64,000 nt of DNA, taken from assembly GCA_023374025.1 (NCBI GenBank), contig SIJG01000040.1, positions 1,209,079-1,273,078 on the forward strand, read 5' to 3'. Positions 44,485 through 55,610 of this stretch are shown here, in pieces; positions within the stretch are counted from its first letter, which is position 1, and each line of letters starts with the position of its first letter. Source of the DNA: Heterodera schachtii. Lineage: Eukaryota > Nematoda > Chromadorea > Rhabditida > Heteroderidae. The notes beneath the pieces were generated by a model that was given only the letters and a program-made list of their open reading frames with translations, did not search any database and had not been told where the DNA came from. Made by a program: the position numbers and the translations under genes.

Positions 44485-45394
44485 AAAAAAAAATTATTTT
44501 GAAGAAAAAAAAATTAAAGGAACTGACTAGATAATATTTAAAATAGGTTATTTCTCTTCCTTTCAGTGTCCCTGCAAAGTTTGGTTCGCTTCTGATCAGT
44601 TTCTGAAAAAAAGTTAAGCCTAAACTTTTTGGCCTGTTTAAAAAGGAATTAAAAATTTTTAAAATATTTATTCATCTCCCTTTTTGGTAGTAAAAGCATC
44701 AGAGGGCCTTAATTAACATGTAAATAAAATTTGGTGCGTTTCAGATCACTCTCTGAAAAAATATTTAAGAATTAATTTTGCAAAAAATAAAAATAAATTC
44801 GTGCATCTTTAAAAATTCATAAAAAATTTAGAACCCAGAGTTGAGTGAGTTAGCATCATAGTTGTGTGTTTCCTTGTCTTAAGGATGTCCTTAAAAAATA
44901 TCGTTCGCTTCTGATCACTACTCGAAAAATGAGTGATTGAATTTTCACGAAAAAGTTAAGCCTAAACTTTTTGGCATATTTAAAAAGCAATTAAAAATTT
45001 TTAAAAATTTTATTCACCTCCCTTTTTGATAGAAAAAATATCAGAGCGCCTTATATAACATGTATATAAAATTTAGTGCGTTTCTGATCACTTTCTAGAA
45101 AAATATTTATGAATTAATTTTTTGATCGTCCACAAATAATTTATAATTGATCAGAGGCTCACCAAATTTTGCAGAGATACGTATCGGAACACTACAAAAG
45201 CTTACAAATTTTCCTAGATTTTTAAACCCAGTGAAAAATTTTTGCAGACACCCACCACTTTTGCACTTAAAAAAATTTCAAAAAATTTGATCGTCCACTA
45301 ATAATTTATAATTGATCAGAGGCTCACCAAATTTTGCAGAGATATGTATCGGAACCCTACAAAAAATTATTTTGAAGAAAAAAAATTAAAGGAA
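43078..45394 (+). repeat. satellite array, left part (~340-bp and ~165-bp units)
   Basis: Units contain GTTAAGCCTAAACTTTTTGG ... CATCTCCCTTTTTGATAGTA ... GGTGCGTTTCAGATCACTCT. They mix with a ~165-bp unit (GATCGTCCACAAATAATTTA ... CAGACACCCACCACTTTTGC) at ~43675-44075 and 45118-45360. The block 43078-44100 is repeated at 44518-45360 (offset ~1440 bp). The array is cut by the Gypsy element. Confidence 0.9.
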
Positions 45395-45690
45395 TGTTGG
45401 ATAGGGATCAAAGATCACTTTCTCATCATTGTTATCGACTGTTCTCTCTCCCCCTTTCTCTGTCACACACTATTTCCATTGTCTCTCTCTCTGCCTATCT
45501 CTTCCACATTTCTCTGACCCAATGTCTTTATAAGCGTGTCCATTCCCTCACTCATCGCTCTCCGCTCCATTCATTCGCATTGGACATTTATTTATTATTG
45601 TGTTCTCCTTCATCACTGCTCTCCTCCGACATCATCAATTTGTTCATTTATTTTTATTTGTGTTTATTAATAAATTGTTGATACACAACA
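45395..45690 (+). repeat. Gypsy 5' LTR
   Basis: 296 bp, TGTTGGATAGGG ... GATACACAACA, with TG/CA ends. It contains a CT-rich tract and CTTTATAAG, a TATA-like element near 45526. The sequence after it, TTTTGGCGCAG, is the probable primer-binding region. Confidence 0.93.
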
Positions 45691-45961
45691 ATTTTGGCGC
45701 AGTCAGCACCAGCAGGCAACAATTCTGCACAACCTTTCAAGCCAAATCAAGGCTTATTCTGCACAACCTTCAAGCCAAATCAAGGCATATTCAGCAAGCC
45801 TAATTTGGCATTTCAAAAGCCTGGGCGGCTTTCATCGGAACATCAACAAAAACTGATCACCTGGGTGGTGTAAGTTCCGCTGGGTGCGGTTTCTCATCAA
45901 CAAAAACTGATCACCTGGGTGGTGTAAAGTTCCGCTGGGTGCGGTTTAATCAACAATCAAA

Positions 45962-47599
45962 ATGGACGCACAACAACTTCAGCAAATTTTGGACGCGGCT
46001 CTAAAAAAATCAGCCGAAGTTTTTGCCGCCGCACTCAACATTCAAAATCAAAACCCAAACCCAGGGTCATCCACAACGGCATCACTTGCGGCATCAATCA
46101 ATGCCCGCCTCGAAAAATTCAATTATAATCCGGAGGTTGGACAGACTTACGACGCTTGGCTGAATCGATACGGAAAAATCGTTCAACAAGACGGCGCTTC
46201 GCTCCCAGAGCAGTCCAAAGTCCAACTTTTGGTCGGAAAATTAGATGAGGAGGAATACAAACGGTACGTTGACAGCATTGCCCCTAAAGCAACTGAACAA
46301 TTCAACTGGCTCGAAACCGTTACAAATCTGAAAAAGATTTTTGGTGAGACGAGGTCGCTCTTCCTCCGCCGTTTCGACTGTTTTCAAATTCGCCAAAGCC
46401 AAAATCAAGACCTTTCAAGTCTTTTGGCACAAATCAATTCATCGTGTGAAAACGCCGAGTTGGATTTGAAGAAAGAGGAGCTAAAGTGCATGATCCTAAT
46501 CATTTCTTTACGCGACGAATTTTCGGATTTGAAACAGCGATGTCTCCAACGGATGGAAGAAGCCCGAACCAATGGGAAAAGCATTACCCTACAGGAATTG
46601 GGCGAAGAATGCAAAAAGTACCAAATTTTGAAGGAAAGCACATTGGCACTCAGCACAAAACAATACAACGCCAATGCCATTCGTGCCAAGCCACAACAAA
46701 TAAAGGACAAGGCAGACGCAACAAAGCACAACGCCAAACCTAAAGCGGTTCCAAAACCTTATGAGAGCAACAGCAAATTGCCAACCCGTCCATGCCCATC
46801 ATGCGGGAACAAAAACCACTGGCGCTCTGATTGTTGGCACAAAGATGCCAAATGCCCAAAGTGTGGAAAAATCGGCCACATCGGCAAAGTTTGCCGAAGC
46901 AATTCTTCATTTCGCCACATCCAAACGGTGAACACAACGGAACGACATGCACAAATCAACACAGTCATCATTGACTTAATTTGCATGGAAATCAATTCAA
47001 GCCATCCAAAATATTGGAAAGTTCCAATAAAAGTGAACGGCTCAGATTATCCAATGCATGTCGATTCCGGCGCACAAATCACATTGTTCACAATCCAAAC
47101 ATGGATTCAAATGGGCAAACCGCCTTTGACGTCAGCAAATATTCGCGTCAAAAATTGCAATGACCAAACATTTGCAATTAAAGGACAATTCATGTGCGAA
47201 GTGCAATACATGGATCGTCCACCAATGAAATTGTTGGCATATGTGAGCCCCGAAATCAGTCATAATTTATTGGGCATGCCATGGATAGAAGCTTTGGAGG
47301 TGATCCCAAAAGAGATTATGCATCCAAATCTTCATCCAAAAATCAATACAATTTCAACGAAAGTCAACGAAATCAAAGACACGGAGACATTAATTTCGGC
47401 GCTCAAGTCAACACACTCCGATGTCTTCAGCCCAGAATTAGGTCACTGCACCAAATTCAAGGCCAATCTCATTCTGAAAAACGGTGCAAAGCCTATCTAT
47501 TGCAAGGCAAGACCAGTTCCACATGGCGCTTTGGACGACGTAAATGCCGAAATCGATCGTCTACTGCAAATGGAAGGCAATCAAGCCCATCGAATTTAG
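45962..47599 (+). CDS. Gypsy Gag-protease frame
   Basis: A 545-aa frame. The capsid region is N-terminal, with helical blocks such as QTYDAWLNRYGKIVQ and LVGKLDEEEYKRY. Two zinc knuckles follow near residues 277-310 (CPSCGNKNHWRSDC and CPKCGKIGHIGKVC). A retropepsin has its catalytic motif VDSGAQITL near residue 366 and a LLGMPWIEAL flap/end motif. The frame runs on into the first ~35 residues of the reverse transcriptase (ARPVPHGALDDVNAEIDRLL) and then stops at 47599. The break falls inside the conserved RT N-terminus, not at a domain boundary. Confidence 0.92.
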   Translation: MDAQQLQQILDAALKKSAEVFAAALNIQNQNPNPGSSTTASLAASINARLEKFNYNPEVGQTYDAWLNRYGKIVQQDGASLPEQSKVQLLVGKLDEEEYKRYVDSIAPKATEQFNWLETVTNLKKIFGETRSLFLRRFDCFQIRQSQNQDLSSLLAQINSSCENAELDLKKEELKCMILIISLRDEFSDLKQRCLQRMEEARTNGKSITLQELGEECKKYQILKESTLALSTKQYNANAIRAKPQQIKDKADATKHNAKPKAVPKPYESNSKLPTRPCPSCGNKNHWRSDCWHKDAKCPKCGKIGHIGKVCRSNSSFRHIQTVNTTERHAQINTVIIDLICMEINSSHPKYWKVPIKVNGSDYPMHVDSGAQITLFTIQTWIQMGKPPLTSANIRVKNCNDQTFAIKGQFMCEVQYMDRPPMKLLAYVSPEISHNLLGMPWIEALEVIPKEIMHPNLHPKINTISTKVNEIKDTETLISALKSTHSDVFSPELGHCTKFKANLILKNGAKPIYCKARPVPHGALDDVNAEIDRLLQMEGNQAHRI

Positions 47600-50228
47600 C
47601 CATTGGGCCGCGCCAATTTTGGCAGTTAAAAAAAGGAATGGCAAAACACGCGTGTGTATCGATTTTTCCACTGGATTAAACGACGCACTTGAGCTACACC
47701 GCCATCCGCTGCCACGTCCTGACGACATTTACAATGCAATCGCCGGATCTAAATATTTCTTGCGCCTCGATTTGCGCGACGCTTATCTGCAATTGGAATT
47801 GTCTGATGAGTCTAAAAAGCTGTGTACAATCAACACACACCGCGGACTCTTCCAATGCCAGCGTTTACCATTCGGCGTAAAATCAGCGCCTGCAATTTTT
47901 CAAAGTTTGATGGACAAAATCATCACACCCATCAATGGCGCATTCGTCTACCTCGATGATGTGATTATCGCCAACACAACTCTCGACCAACACGTCAAAA
48001 CAATTACCAAAGTTTTTGACAAAATCAAACAATTCGGTCTCAGAATTCAACTGGAAAAGTGCAGTTTTCTTCAAAAAGAAACCGTTTTCCTTGGCCACAT
48101 AATTTCTGAAAATGGCCTACGCCCGGACCCATCAAGAGCCGAGGCTATTCAAAAAATGCCAGCGCCACACGACAAGTCGACTCTTCGGTCTTTCCTAGGA
48201 GCGCTCACTTACTACGGCAAATTCATCAAACAAATGCGCGAAATAAGAAGCCCATTGGATGAATTGCTCAAAAAGGATATACCGTGGAATTGGGAAAGTG
48301 ATCAACAAAAATCCTTCGAAAAAGCTAAAGAAATTATGCTTTCGGATTTGTTGCTTACGCATTTCGACCCCAAATTGCCGATCATTGTGGCCGCTGATGC
48401 TTCAAAAGGAGGAATTGGTGCAACAATCAGCCATCAATTTCCCGACAAAAGTGAACGTGTCATTGAACACGCTTCATGCACTTTCTCGGCTGCTCAACAA
48501 AATTACAGCCAAATCGAAAAGGAGGCTTTAGGATTGGTGTTTGCGGTACAAAAATTCCACCGCATGCTATACGGCAGAAAATTCACTCTTCTGACCGATC
48601 ACAAGCCCCTGCTGGCAATCTTCGGATCAACAAAAGGCATCCCAATTTATTCAGCCAGCCGACTTCAACGCTGGGCGTTAATTTTGTCAAATTACGAATT
48701 TGATATTAAATACGTCAACACAAAGGCATTCGGAAATGCCGACGTACTTTCGAGGCTCATCGCAAATTACCCGAGGCCATCGGAAGACATTCTCATCGCA
48801 AACATCTGCAACGACACTGATTGCTGTGTTAATTTTGTTTTTGAGGCCAAAATCGAGCAACTTCCGATCACCGCGAAAATAATAGCGGAGGAAACAGCAA
48901 AAGACGAAATTCTACAACAAATCAGTGCTTTCACCAAACAAGGATGGCCACAAAAGCTGAACGACATTAAATTGTCTCCTTTTCTTCCAAAAAAGGGACA
49001 AATATCCGAAATCGAAGGATGCCTCGCCTACGGTGAACGAATTGTCATCCCTTCGTCGCTCCGGGACAACATCCTCAAATCATTGCATTTTGCACATCCC
49101 GGCATTGTGCGAATGAAAGCCATTGCCAGGAACCACGTTTACTGGCCCGGAATTGATTCCGAAATCGAACGAGTGGTGAAACAATGCGAGGAATGCCACT
49201 CAGCAGCCAAAAATCCTACAAAGGCGAACCTTCAGCCATGGAAAGCAGCAAGCGGAGTTTTTGAGCGAATCCACATTGATTTCGCCGGCCCGTGTGCTGA
49301 CGGCCAAACATACCTGGTATTGGTCGACGCTTACTCAAAATGGCCAGAAGTATGGCAAATGGAAAGGACTTCCAGCCAACTCACCATTTCAATGCTAAAA
49401 TCATTCGTGCATCGGCTCGGAATTCCCAAAGAAATTGTCTCCGATAATGGAAGCCAATTTCGATCCGCCGAATTTGCACAATTCTGCAAAGAATTCGACA
49501 TAAAGCACACCTTCACGCCGCCGTTCCACCCAATGCCGAATGGGGCAGCTGAACGGTTTGTCGACATTTTTAAACGGTCAATGAAAAAGTGCCGTCAAGA
49601 GGGAAAAGATTGGCTTCAAAAAGTGCTTTTGGCGTATCGCACGACACCAAACACGGCACTCAACGGCCATTCGCCAGACGAACTTTTCCTAGGACGCCGC
49701 ATGCGCACAAAAATCGCACTTGTCCATCCGGAAAAACAAAAACTCCAGCCACCAAATTTGGAAAATTTCAAACAATTCCAAGGACAGTACATCAAAAAGA
49801 TGGAAAACCAATTCAACACAAAACATGGAGCAAAATCAGCCATTTTCCAAAAAGAGGAACCAATTTATTTTTGGAATTTGAAAAACAATAAAGCCACTTG
49901 GCTTCCGGGAAAAATTATTGAGAAATTAGGCACATCTCCGACGTATCGCATCTTGGCACCGACGCTTGGCCGAGCCATTCATCGCCATGCCAACCAAATC
50001 AGACGACGTTATCCAATTGAATTGGACGACAATGATCAAGTTGAAGAAAATGATCAGACACAGGCACAAAATCCGCCACAATCGCCGATCGCGCAAAAAC
50101 CGCAGAAGAATCGCCAGCAAACGCCTGCTCAGCCAGTGAATTTGCGCCGATCAGGAAGAGCCAGGCAAGCACCTCAACGACTGGACCTGGATCCGACAAA
50201 GCCAAAATATGGCTTAATCCGATCTTGA
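47544..50228 (+). CDS. Gypsy Pol frame: RT, RNase H, integrase
   Basis: An 894-aa open stretch, in the +1 frame relative to gag-pro. RT motifs: KKRNGKTRVCIDFS, LRLDLRDAYLQL, the catalytic YLDDV at ~47950, and FLGHIISENGLRPDP. RNase H: ADASKGGIGA ... SQIEKEALGLVFA ... LLTDHKPL. Integrase: HHCC finger (HFAHPGIVRMK ... CEECH), then DDE with IHIDFAGP, VSDNGSQF and NGAAERF. Closest remembered type is the K02A2.6-like nematode/insect Gypsy group. The first ATG-like start is an artefact of the shift; the natural product is a continuation of the gag frame. A single-base frame difference near 47570 separates them. Confidence 0.92.
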   Translation: MPKSIVYCKWKAIKPIEFSHWAAPILAVKKRNGKTRVCIDFSTGLNDALELHRHPLPRPDDIYNAIAGSKYFLRLDLRDAYLQLELSDESKKLCTINTHRGLFQCQRLPFGVKSAPAIFQSLMDKIITPINGAFVYLDDVIIANTTLDQHVKTITKVFDKIKQFGLRIQLEKCSFLQKETVFLGHIISENGLRPDPSRAEAIQKMPAPHDKSTLRSFLGALTYYGKFIKQMREIRSPLDELLKKDIPWNWESDQQKSFEKAKEIMLSDLLLTHFDPKLPIIVAADASKGGIGATISHQFPDKSERVIEHASCTFSAAQQNYSQIEKEALGLVFAVQKFHRMLYGRKFTLLTDHKPLLAIFGSTKGIPIYSASRLQRWALILSNYEFDIKYVNTKAFGNADVLSRLIANYPRPSEDILIANICNDTDCCVNFVFEAKIEQLPITAKIIAEETAKDEILQQISAFTKQGWPQKLNDIKLSPFLPKKGQISEIEGCLAYGERIVIPSSLRDNILKSLHFAHPGIVRMKAIARNHVYWPGIDSEIERVVKQCEECHSAAKNPTKANLQPWKAASGVFERIHIDFAGPCADGQTYLVLVDAYSKWPEVWQMERTSSQLTISMLKSFVHRLGIPKEIVSDNGSQFRSAEFAQFCKEFDIKHTFTPPFHPMPNGAAERFVDIFKRSMKKCRQEGKDWLQKVLLAYRTTPNTALNGHSPDELFLGRRMRTKIALVHPEKQKLQPPNLENFKQFQGQYIKKMENQFNTKHGAKSAIFQKEEPIYFWNLKNNKATWLPGKIIEKLGTSPTYRILAPTLGRAIHRHANQIRRRYPIELDDNDQVEENDQTQAQNPPQSPIAQKPQKNRQQTPAQPVNLRRSGRARQAPQRLDLDPTKPKYGLIRS

Positions 50229-50265
50229 ATCCCAAATCGAGGGACAATCGACTTAAGGAGGGAGG

Positions 50266-50559
50266 TGTTGGATAGGGATCAAAGATCACTCTTCACCATT
50301 GTTATCGACTGTTCTCTCTCCCCCTTTCTCTGTCCAACACTATTTCCATTGTCTCTCTCTCTGCCTATCTCTTCCACATTTCTCTGACCCCACGTCTTTA
50401 TAAGTGTGCCCATTCCCTCACTCATCGCTCTCCGCTCCATTCATTCGCATTGGACATTTATTTATTAATTTGTTCTCCTTCATCACTGCTCTCCTCCGAC
50501 ATCATCATTTGTGCATTTATTTTTATTTGTGTTTATTAATAAATTGTTGATACACAACA
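50266..50559 (+). repeat. Gypsy 3' LTR
   Basis: 294 bp with the same TG...CA ends as the 5' copy, preceded by the polypurine tract AAGGAGGGAGG. Confidence 0.93.
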
Positions 50560-53500
50560 AAAATTTTGAAAACCAATTATGGGTTAGATTTTTTCAGGTT
50601 AAGTCAGTCCTTTACAGCGGAGTACGTCTGTAAAATTTGGTGAGATTATATTGATTTTAGGAGGCGCTAGGATCGATGAAACTTTTTAAAATTTAAGCCT
50701 AAACTTTCGCATATTTAAAAAGCAATTTAAAATTTTTAAAATTTTTATTCATCTCCCTTTTTGATAGTAAAAGCATCAGAATGCCTTATTTAAATTGTAA
50801 CTAAAATTTGGTGAGTTTCAGATATCTCTCTGAAAAAATATTTATGAATTAATTTTGCAAAAAAAAATAAATAATTAATGAAAAACTCAGAATTTCTAAA
50901 AATTTTGAAAACCAATTATGGACGAGATTTTTTCAGGTTAAGTCAGTCCTTTACAGCGGAGTACGTCTGTAAAATTTGGTGAGATTATATTGATTTTAGG
51001 AGGCGCTAGGATCGATGAAACTTTTTTAAAATTTAAGCCTAAACTTTCGCATATTTAAAAAGCAATTTAAAATTTTTAAAATTTTTATTCATCTCCCTTT
51101 TTGATAGTAAAAGCATCAGAATGCCTTATTTAAATTGTAAATAAATTTTGGCGCGTTTCAGATCACTCTCTGAAAAAATATTTATGAATTAATTTTGCAA
51201 AAAATTGGAAAAGTACGCAAAATATGAATCTCGAAAAATTTCAAATGCAACAAAATGGGAAGAAAATTTAAAGATAATATCTGCTTCTTCTGAGTTGTAA
51301 CCCTGCAAAATCTGGGATTTTTCTGATCACTTCTCGTAAAACTATGAGTGATTGAAAGTTCTTTAAAAAGTTAAGCCTAAACTTTTTCGCATATTTAAAA
51401 AGCAATTAAAAAATTTTTAAATTTTATTCACCTCCCTTATTGATAGAAAAAGCATTAAAGTGCCTTATTTAACTTGTAAATAAAATTTGGTGCGTTTCAG
51501 AGCAGTCTCTGAAAAAATAATTATGAATTAATTTTGCAAAAAATTGGAAAAGTACGCAAAAATTGGAATATCCAAAATATTTTAAGAAACATTATGGATA
51601 GTTAATTAATTATATAAATATGCATTGTTCTTGGCTGTTACCCTGCGAAATCTGGGATTTTTCTGATCAATACTGGAAAAATTATGAGTGATTGAATTTT
51701 CACGAAAAAGTTAAGCCTAAACTTGGCATATTTAAAAAGGAATTAAAAATTTTTATAATTTTTATTAATCTCCCTGATTGATAGTAAAAGCATCAAAGTG
51801 CCTTATTTAACTTGTAAATAAAATTTGGTGCGTTTCAGAGCAGTCTCTGAAAAAATAATTATGAATTAATTGCAAAAAATTGGAAAAGTACGCAAAAATT
51901 GGAATATCCAAAATATTTTAAGAAACATTATGGGATAGTTAATTAATTATATAAATATGCATTGTTCTTGGCTGTTACCCTGCGAAATCTGGGATTTTTC
52001 TGATCAATACTGGAAAAATTATGAGTGATTGAATTTTCACGAAAAAGTTAAGCCTAAGCTTTGCATATTTAAAAAGGAATTAAAAATTTTTATAATTTTT
52101 ATTCATCTCCCTGATTGATAGTAAAAGCATCAAAGTGCCTTATTTAACTTGTAAATAAAATATGGTGCGTTTCAGATCACTCTCTGAAAAAATATTTATG
52201 AATTAATTTTGCAAAAAATTGGAAAAGTACGCAAAATATGAATCTCGAAAAATTTCAAATGCAACAAAATGGGAAGGAAATTTAAAGATAATATCTGCTT
52301 CTTCTGAGTTGTAACCCTGCAAAATCTGGGATTTTTCTGATCAATACTGGAAAAATTATGAGTGATTGAATTTTCACGAAAAAGTTAAGCCTAAACTTGG
52401 CATATTTAAAAAGGAATTAAAAATTTTTATAATTTTTATTAATCTCCCTGATTGATAGTAAAAGCATCAAAGTGCCTTATTTAACTTGTAAATAAAATTT
52501 GGTGCGTTTCAGAGCAGTCTCTGAAAAAATAATTATGAATTAATTGCAAAAAATTGGAAAAGTACGCAAAAATTGGAATATCCAAAATATTTTAAGAAAC
52601 ATTATGGGATAGTTAATTAATTATATAAATATGCATTGTTCTTGGCTGTTACCCTGCGAAATCCGGGGGTTTTTCTGATCAATACTGGAAAAATTATGAG
52701 TGATTGAATTTTCACGAAAAAGTTAAGCCTAAGCTTTGCATATTTAAAAAGGAATTAAAAATTTTTATAATTTTTATTCATCTCCCTAATTGATAGTAAA
52801 AGCATCAAAGTGCCTTATTTAACTTGTAAATAAAATATGGTGCGTTTCAGATCACTCTCTGAAAAAATATTTATGAATTAATTTTGCAAAAAATTGGAAA
52901 AGTACGCAAAATATGAATCTCGAAAAATTTCAAATGCAACAAAATGGGAAGGAAATTTAAAGATAATATCTGCTTCTTCTGAGTTGTAACCCTGCAAAAT
53001 CTGGGATTTTTCTGATCACTTCTCGTAAAACTATGAGTGATTGAAAGTTCTTTAAAAAGTTAAGCCTAAACTTTTTCGCATATTTAAAAAGCAATTAAAA
53101 AATTTTTAAATTTTATTCACCTCCCTTATTGATAGAAAAAGCATTAAAGTGCCTTATTTAACTTGTAAATAAAATTTGGTGCGTTTCAGAGCAGTCTCTG
53201 AAAAAATAATTATGAATTAATTTTGCAAAAAATTGGAAAAGTACGCAAAAATTGGAATATCCAAAATATTTTAAGAAACATTATGGATAGTTAATTAATT
53301 ATATAAATATGCATTGTTCTTGGCTGTTACCCTGCGAAATCTGGGATTTTTCTGATCAATACTGGAAAAATTATGAGTGATTGAATTTTCACGAAAAAGT
53401 TAAGCCTAAACTTGGCATATTTAAAAAGGAATTAAAAATTTTTATAATTTTTATTAATCTCCCTGATTGATAGTAAAAGCATCAAAGTGCCTTATTTAAC

Positions 53501-54345
53501 TTGTAAATAAAATATGGTGCGTTTCAGATCACTCTCTGAAAAAATATTTATGAATTAATTTTGCAAAAAATTGGAAAAGTACGCAAAATATGAATCTCGA
53601 AAAATTTCAAATGCAACAAAATGGGAAGGAAATTTAAAGATAATATCTGCTTCTTCTGAGTTGTAACCCTGCAAAATCTGGGATTTTTCTGATCACTTCT
53701 CGTAAAACTATGAGTGATTGAATTTTCACGAAAAAGTTAAGCCTAAACTTTTTGGCATATTTAAAAAGCAATTAAAAATTTTATTCACCTCCCTTTTTGA
53801 TAGAAAAAGTATCAGAGTGCCTATATAAAATGTATATAAAATTCGGTGCTTTTCTGATCACTTTTTGGAAAAATATTTATGAATTAATTTTTTGATCGTC
53901 CACAAATAATTTAAAATTGATCAGAGGCTCACCAAATTTTGCAGAGATACGTATCGGAACACTACAAAAGCTTACAAATTTTCCTAGATTTTTTAAACCC
54001 AGTGAAAAATTTTTGCAGACACCCACCACTTTTGCACTTAAAAAAATTTCAAAAAATTTGATCGTCCACTAATAATTTATAATTGATCAGAGGCTCACCA
54101 GATTTTGCAGAGATACGTATCGGAAGATAATATTTAAAATAGGTTATTTCTCTTCCTTTTTTAAAATATTTATTCATCTCCCTTTTTGGTAGTAAAAGCA
54201 TCAGAGGGCCTTAATTAACATGTAAATAAAATTTGGTGCGTTTCAGAGCAGTCTCTGAAAAAATAATTATGAATTAATTGCAAAAAATTGGAAAAGTACG
54301 CAAAAATTGGAATATCCAAAAAATTTTAAGAAACATTATGGGATA
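50560..54345 (+). repeat. satellite array, right part: ~337-bp unit, ~675-bp dimer
   Basis: About ten copies of GTTAAGCCTAAAC start at ~50690, 51030, 51370, 51710, 52050, 52385, 52725, 53060, 53400 and 53735 (spacing 336-344 bp). Two unit types alternate: X (ATGAATCTCGAAAAATTTCA) at ~51226, 52239, 52916 and 53589, and Y (TTGGAATATCCAAAATATTT) at ~51559, 51897, 52570, 53251 and 54305. That gives a ~675-bp dimeric higher-order repeat. The ~165-bp GATCGTCCAC unit reappears at 53890-54125. The array ends where the BEL element begins. Confidence 0.93.
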
Positions 54346-55513
54346 TGTCGCAAAAAAAATTAGCGACGAGAATGGCAGAGGAAAGAAAGGAGGGAGCGCC
54401 CTCCACCGAGGGCAGGGAGTCACGGTCAAAGGCTTTCTGGTGTTCAACGACGATGGGACTCCTCAAGAGCTGTCGTCGGATGATGAAGACCGTTTTGGGG
54501 GAGGCGCTCGGGACCATCCTGCGCCACCACGCCGCCGTCCCCGCCCAAAGAGAAAGAATTGGGGACGCCGCTGGATGCGCCGTTGAATGGTCGGGAATTT
54601 CCCGGCGGACTCTCCGGGGGCCAGGGAGGCGATTTTTGATCCGATCGGAATGTGTTGGACGCTTCTTCCCATTTTATTTTTCTCCCATTTTTCAAATTTC
54701 GTACCATTCCCCATTTTCTCTTCCTCTTCCTTTTTTATTTCCATCGCTTAATTTGCATTTGTTTATCGCTATTTCACTGAAATTCAAATGTTCTTTGTCC
54801 GCCCGATTTCCCAGAATTCCCATTTTTTGCCCCCTCTTTGTCCTATTCATCGTATTTCTTCGCCATCACCAATCTTTTCAAATTTGTGCTCCCCCTTCTC
54901 CTTTCTCATTGCCCTTCGCAGGTGCCATCCCCATTCACGTGTTTTGCATTTTTTGTCTCAGTGCCCGGGGCCTATTTAAGCCCCCCAGCCCCGCTCTTCT
55001 CACCCTTCCTTCTGTTCTCTGGACTAACTCATTCTCTACGATCCTTTTTCCTTATCTTTTGCTCTCCACATTTTTTGCTCTCTCCGATTTTTGTTTATCC
55101 TACGGCAAATAAAATTGTGTTTGTTGACCTCTCCTTTGGTCGCGGCAAATTCCCTCCCCTCTCTTCGGAATTGCCAACAGCAAACTGCACAATCAGGGGC
55201 TTCCTCTGCCCCTTGGTCTGTTCTCGAATACTGCACGGTCGAACGGGATCGGATCTCCCCTTGATCCGAGGCTCACTCCTTCTTTTCTCTCCAGTGAACG
55301 AGTCGGGTCAATCCCGACGGTCGCAGTTTGGAGTCCACTCACTCCTCCTTTGAGTGGTGGTGCCGTTTCCTTCCTTCCCTCTTTGTCCCGCCCTCCCTCT
55401 TCTCCTTTCTCGGCCCCCCTTGGGCCTCAATTCGAAAGGGGTCGACTAAGCCGAGAAAGAGGGCACGGAACCCGGTGATCACCCCTCCCTTTGATCATCA
55501 AGGTTTTCGGACA
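54346..55513 (+). repeat. BEL/Pao 5' LTR (right end approximate)
   Basis: It starts TGTCGCAAAA at the sharp satellite junction and probably ends at ...TTTTCGGACA, just before the primer-binding region. A TATA-like CTATTTAAG is at ~54972 and a poly(A) signal AATAAA at ~55107, in the right order for a U3-R-U5 layout. The 3' LTR is outside the window, so the right boundary is inferred. Confidence 0.7.
54968..54980 (+). promoter_or_regulatory. TATA-like core promoter in BEL LTR
   Basis: GCCTATTTAAGCC, about 130 bp upstream of AATAAA, fits an LTR promoter. Confidence 0.5.
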
Positions 55514-55535
55514 AACTGGTGCCGTTAGCAGGGGG
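55514..55535 (+). other. probable primer-binding site region
   Basis: ACTGGTGCCGTTAGCAGG follows the inferred LTR end; BEL/Pao PBSs often begin TGGTGCC or TGGCGCC. The priming tRNA was not identified. Confidence 0.45.
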
Positions 55536-55610
55536 TTTTCACTGCTCAACTCATTGACCGGTCATCCGACGACCGCGCCAACTTCGGACACCGGACTTCG
55601 AAAGACAAAA

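Larger units (their letters stand above)
45395..50559 (+). mobile_element. Ty3/Gypsy LTR retrotransposon
   Basis: Complete layout: 5' LTR, leader with PBS-like site, gag-pro frame, pol frame in RT-RNaseH-INT order (Ty3/Gypsy order), purine tract GGAGGGAGG and 3' LTR. The LTRs differ at roughly a dozen positions by eye, so the insertion is not recent. No matching target-site duplication is visible (AGGAA before, AAAAT after). It sits inside the satellite array. Confidence 0.95.

Noticed and set aside
47544..47600. Programmed ribosomal frameshift between Gypsy gag-pro and pol
   Set aside because: The overlap lies inside the conserved RT N-terminus, not at the gag-pro or pro-pol boundary; a simple one-base difference explains it better.
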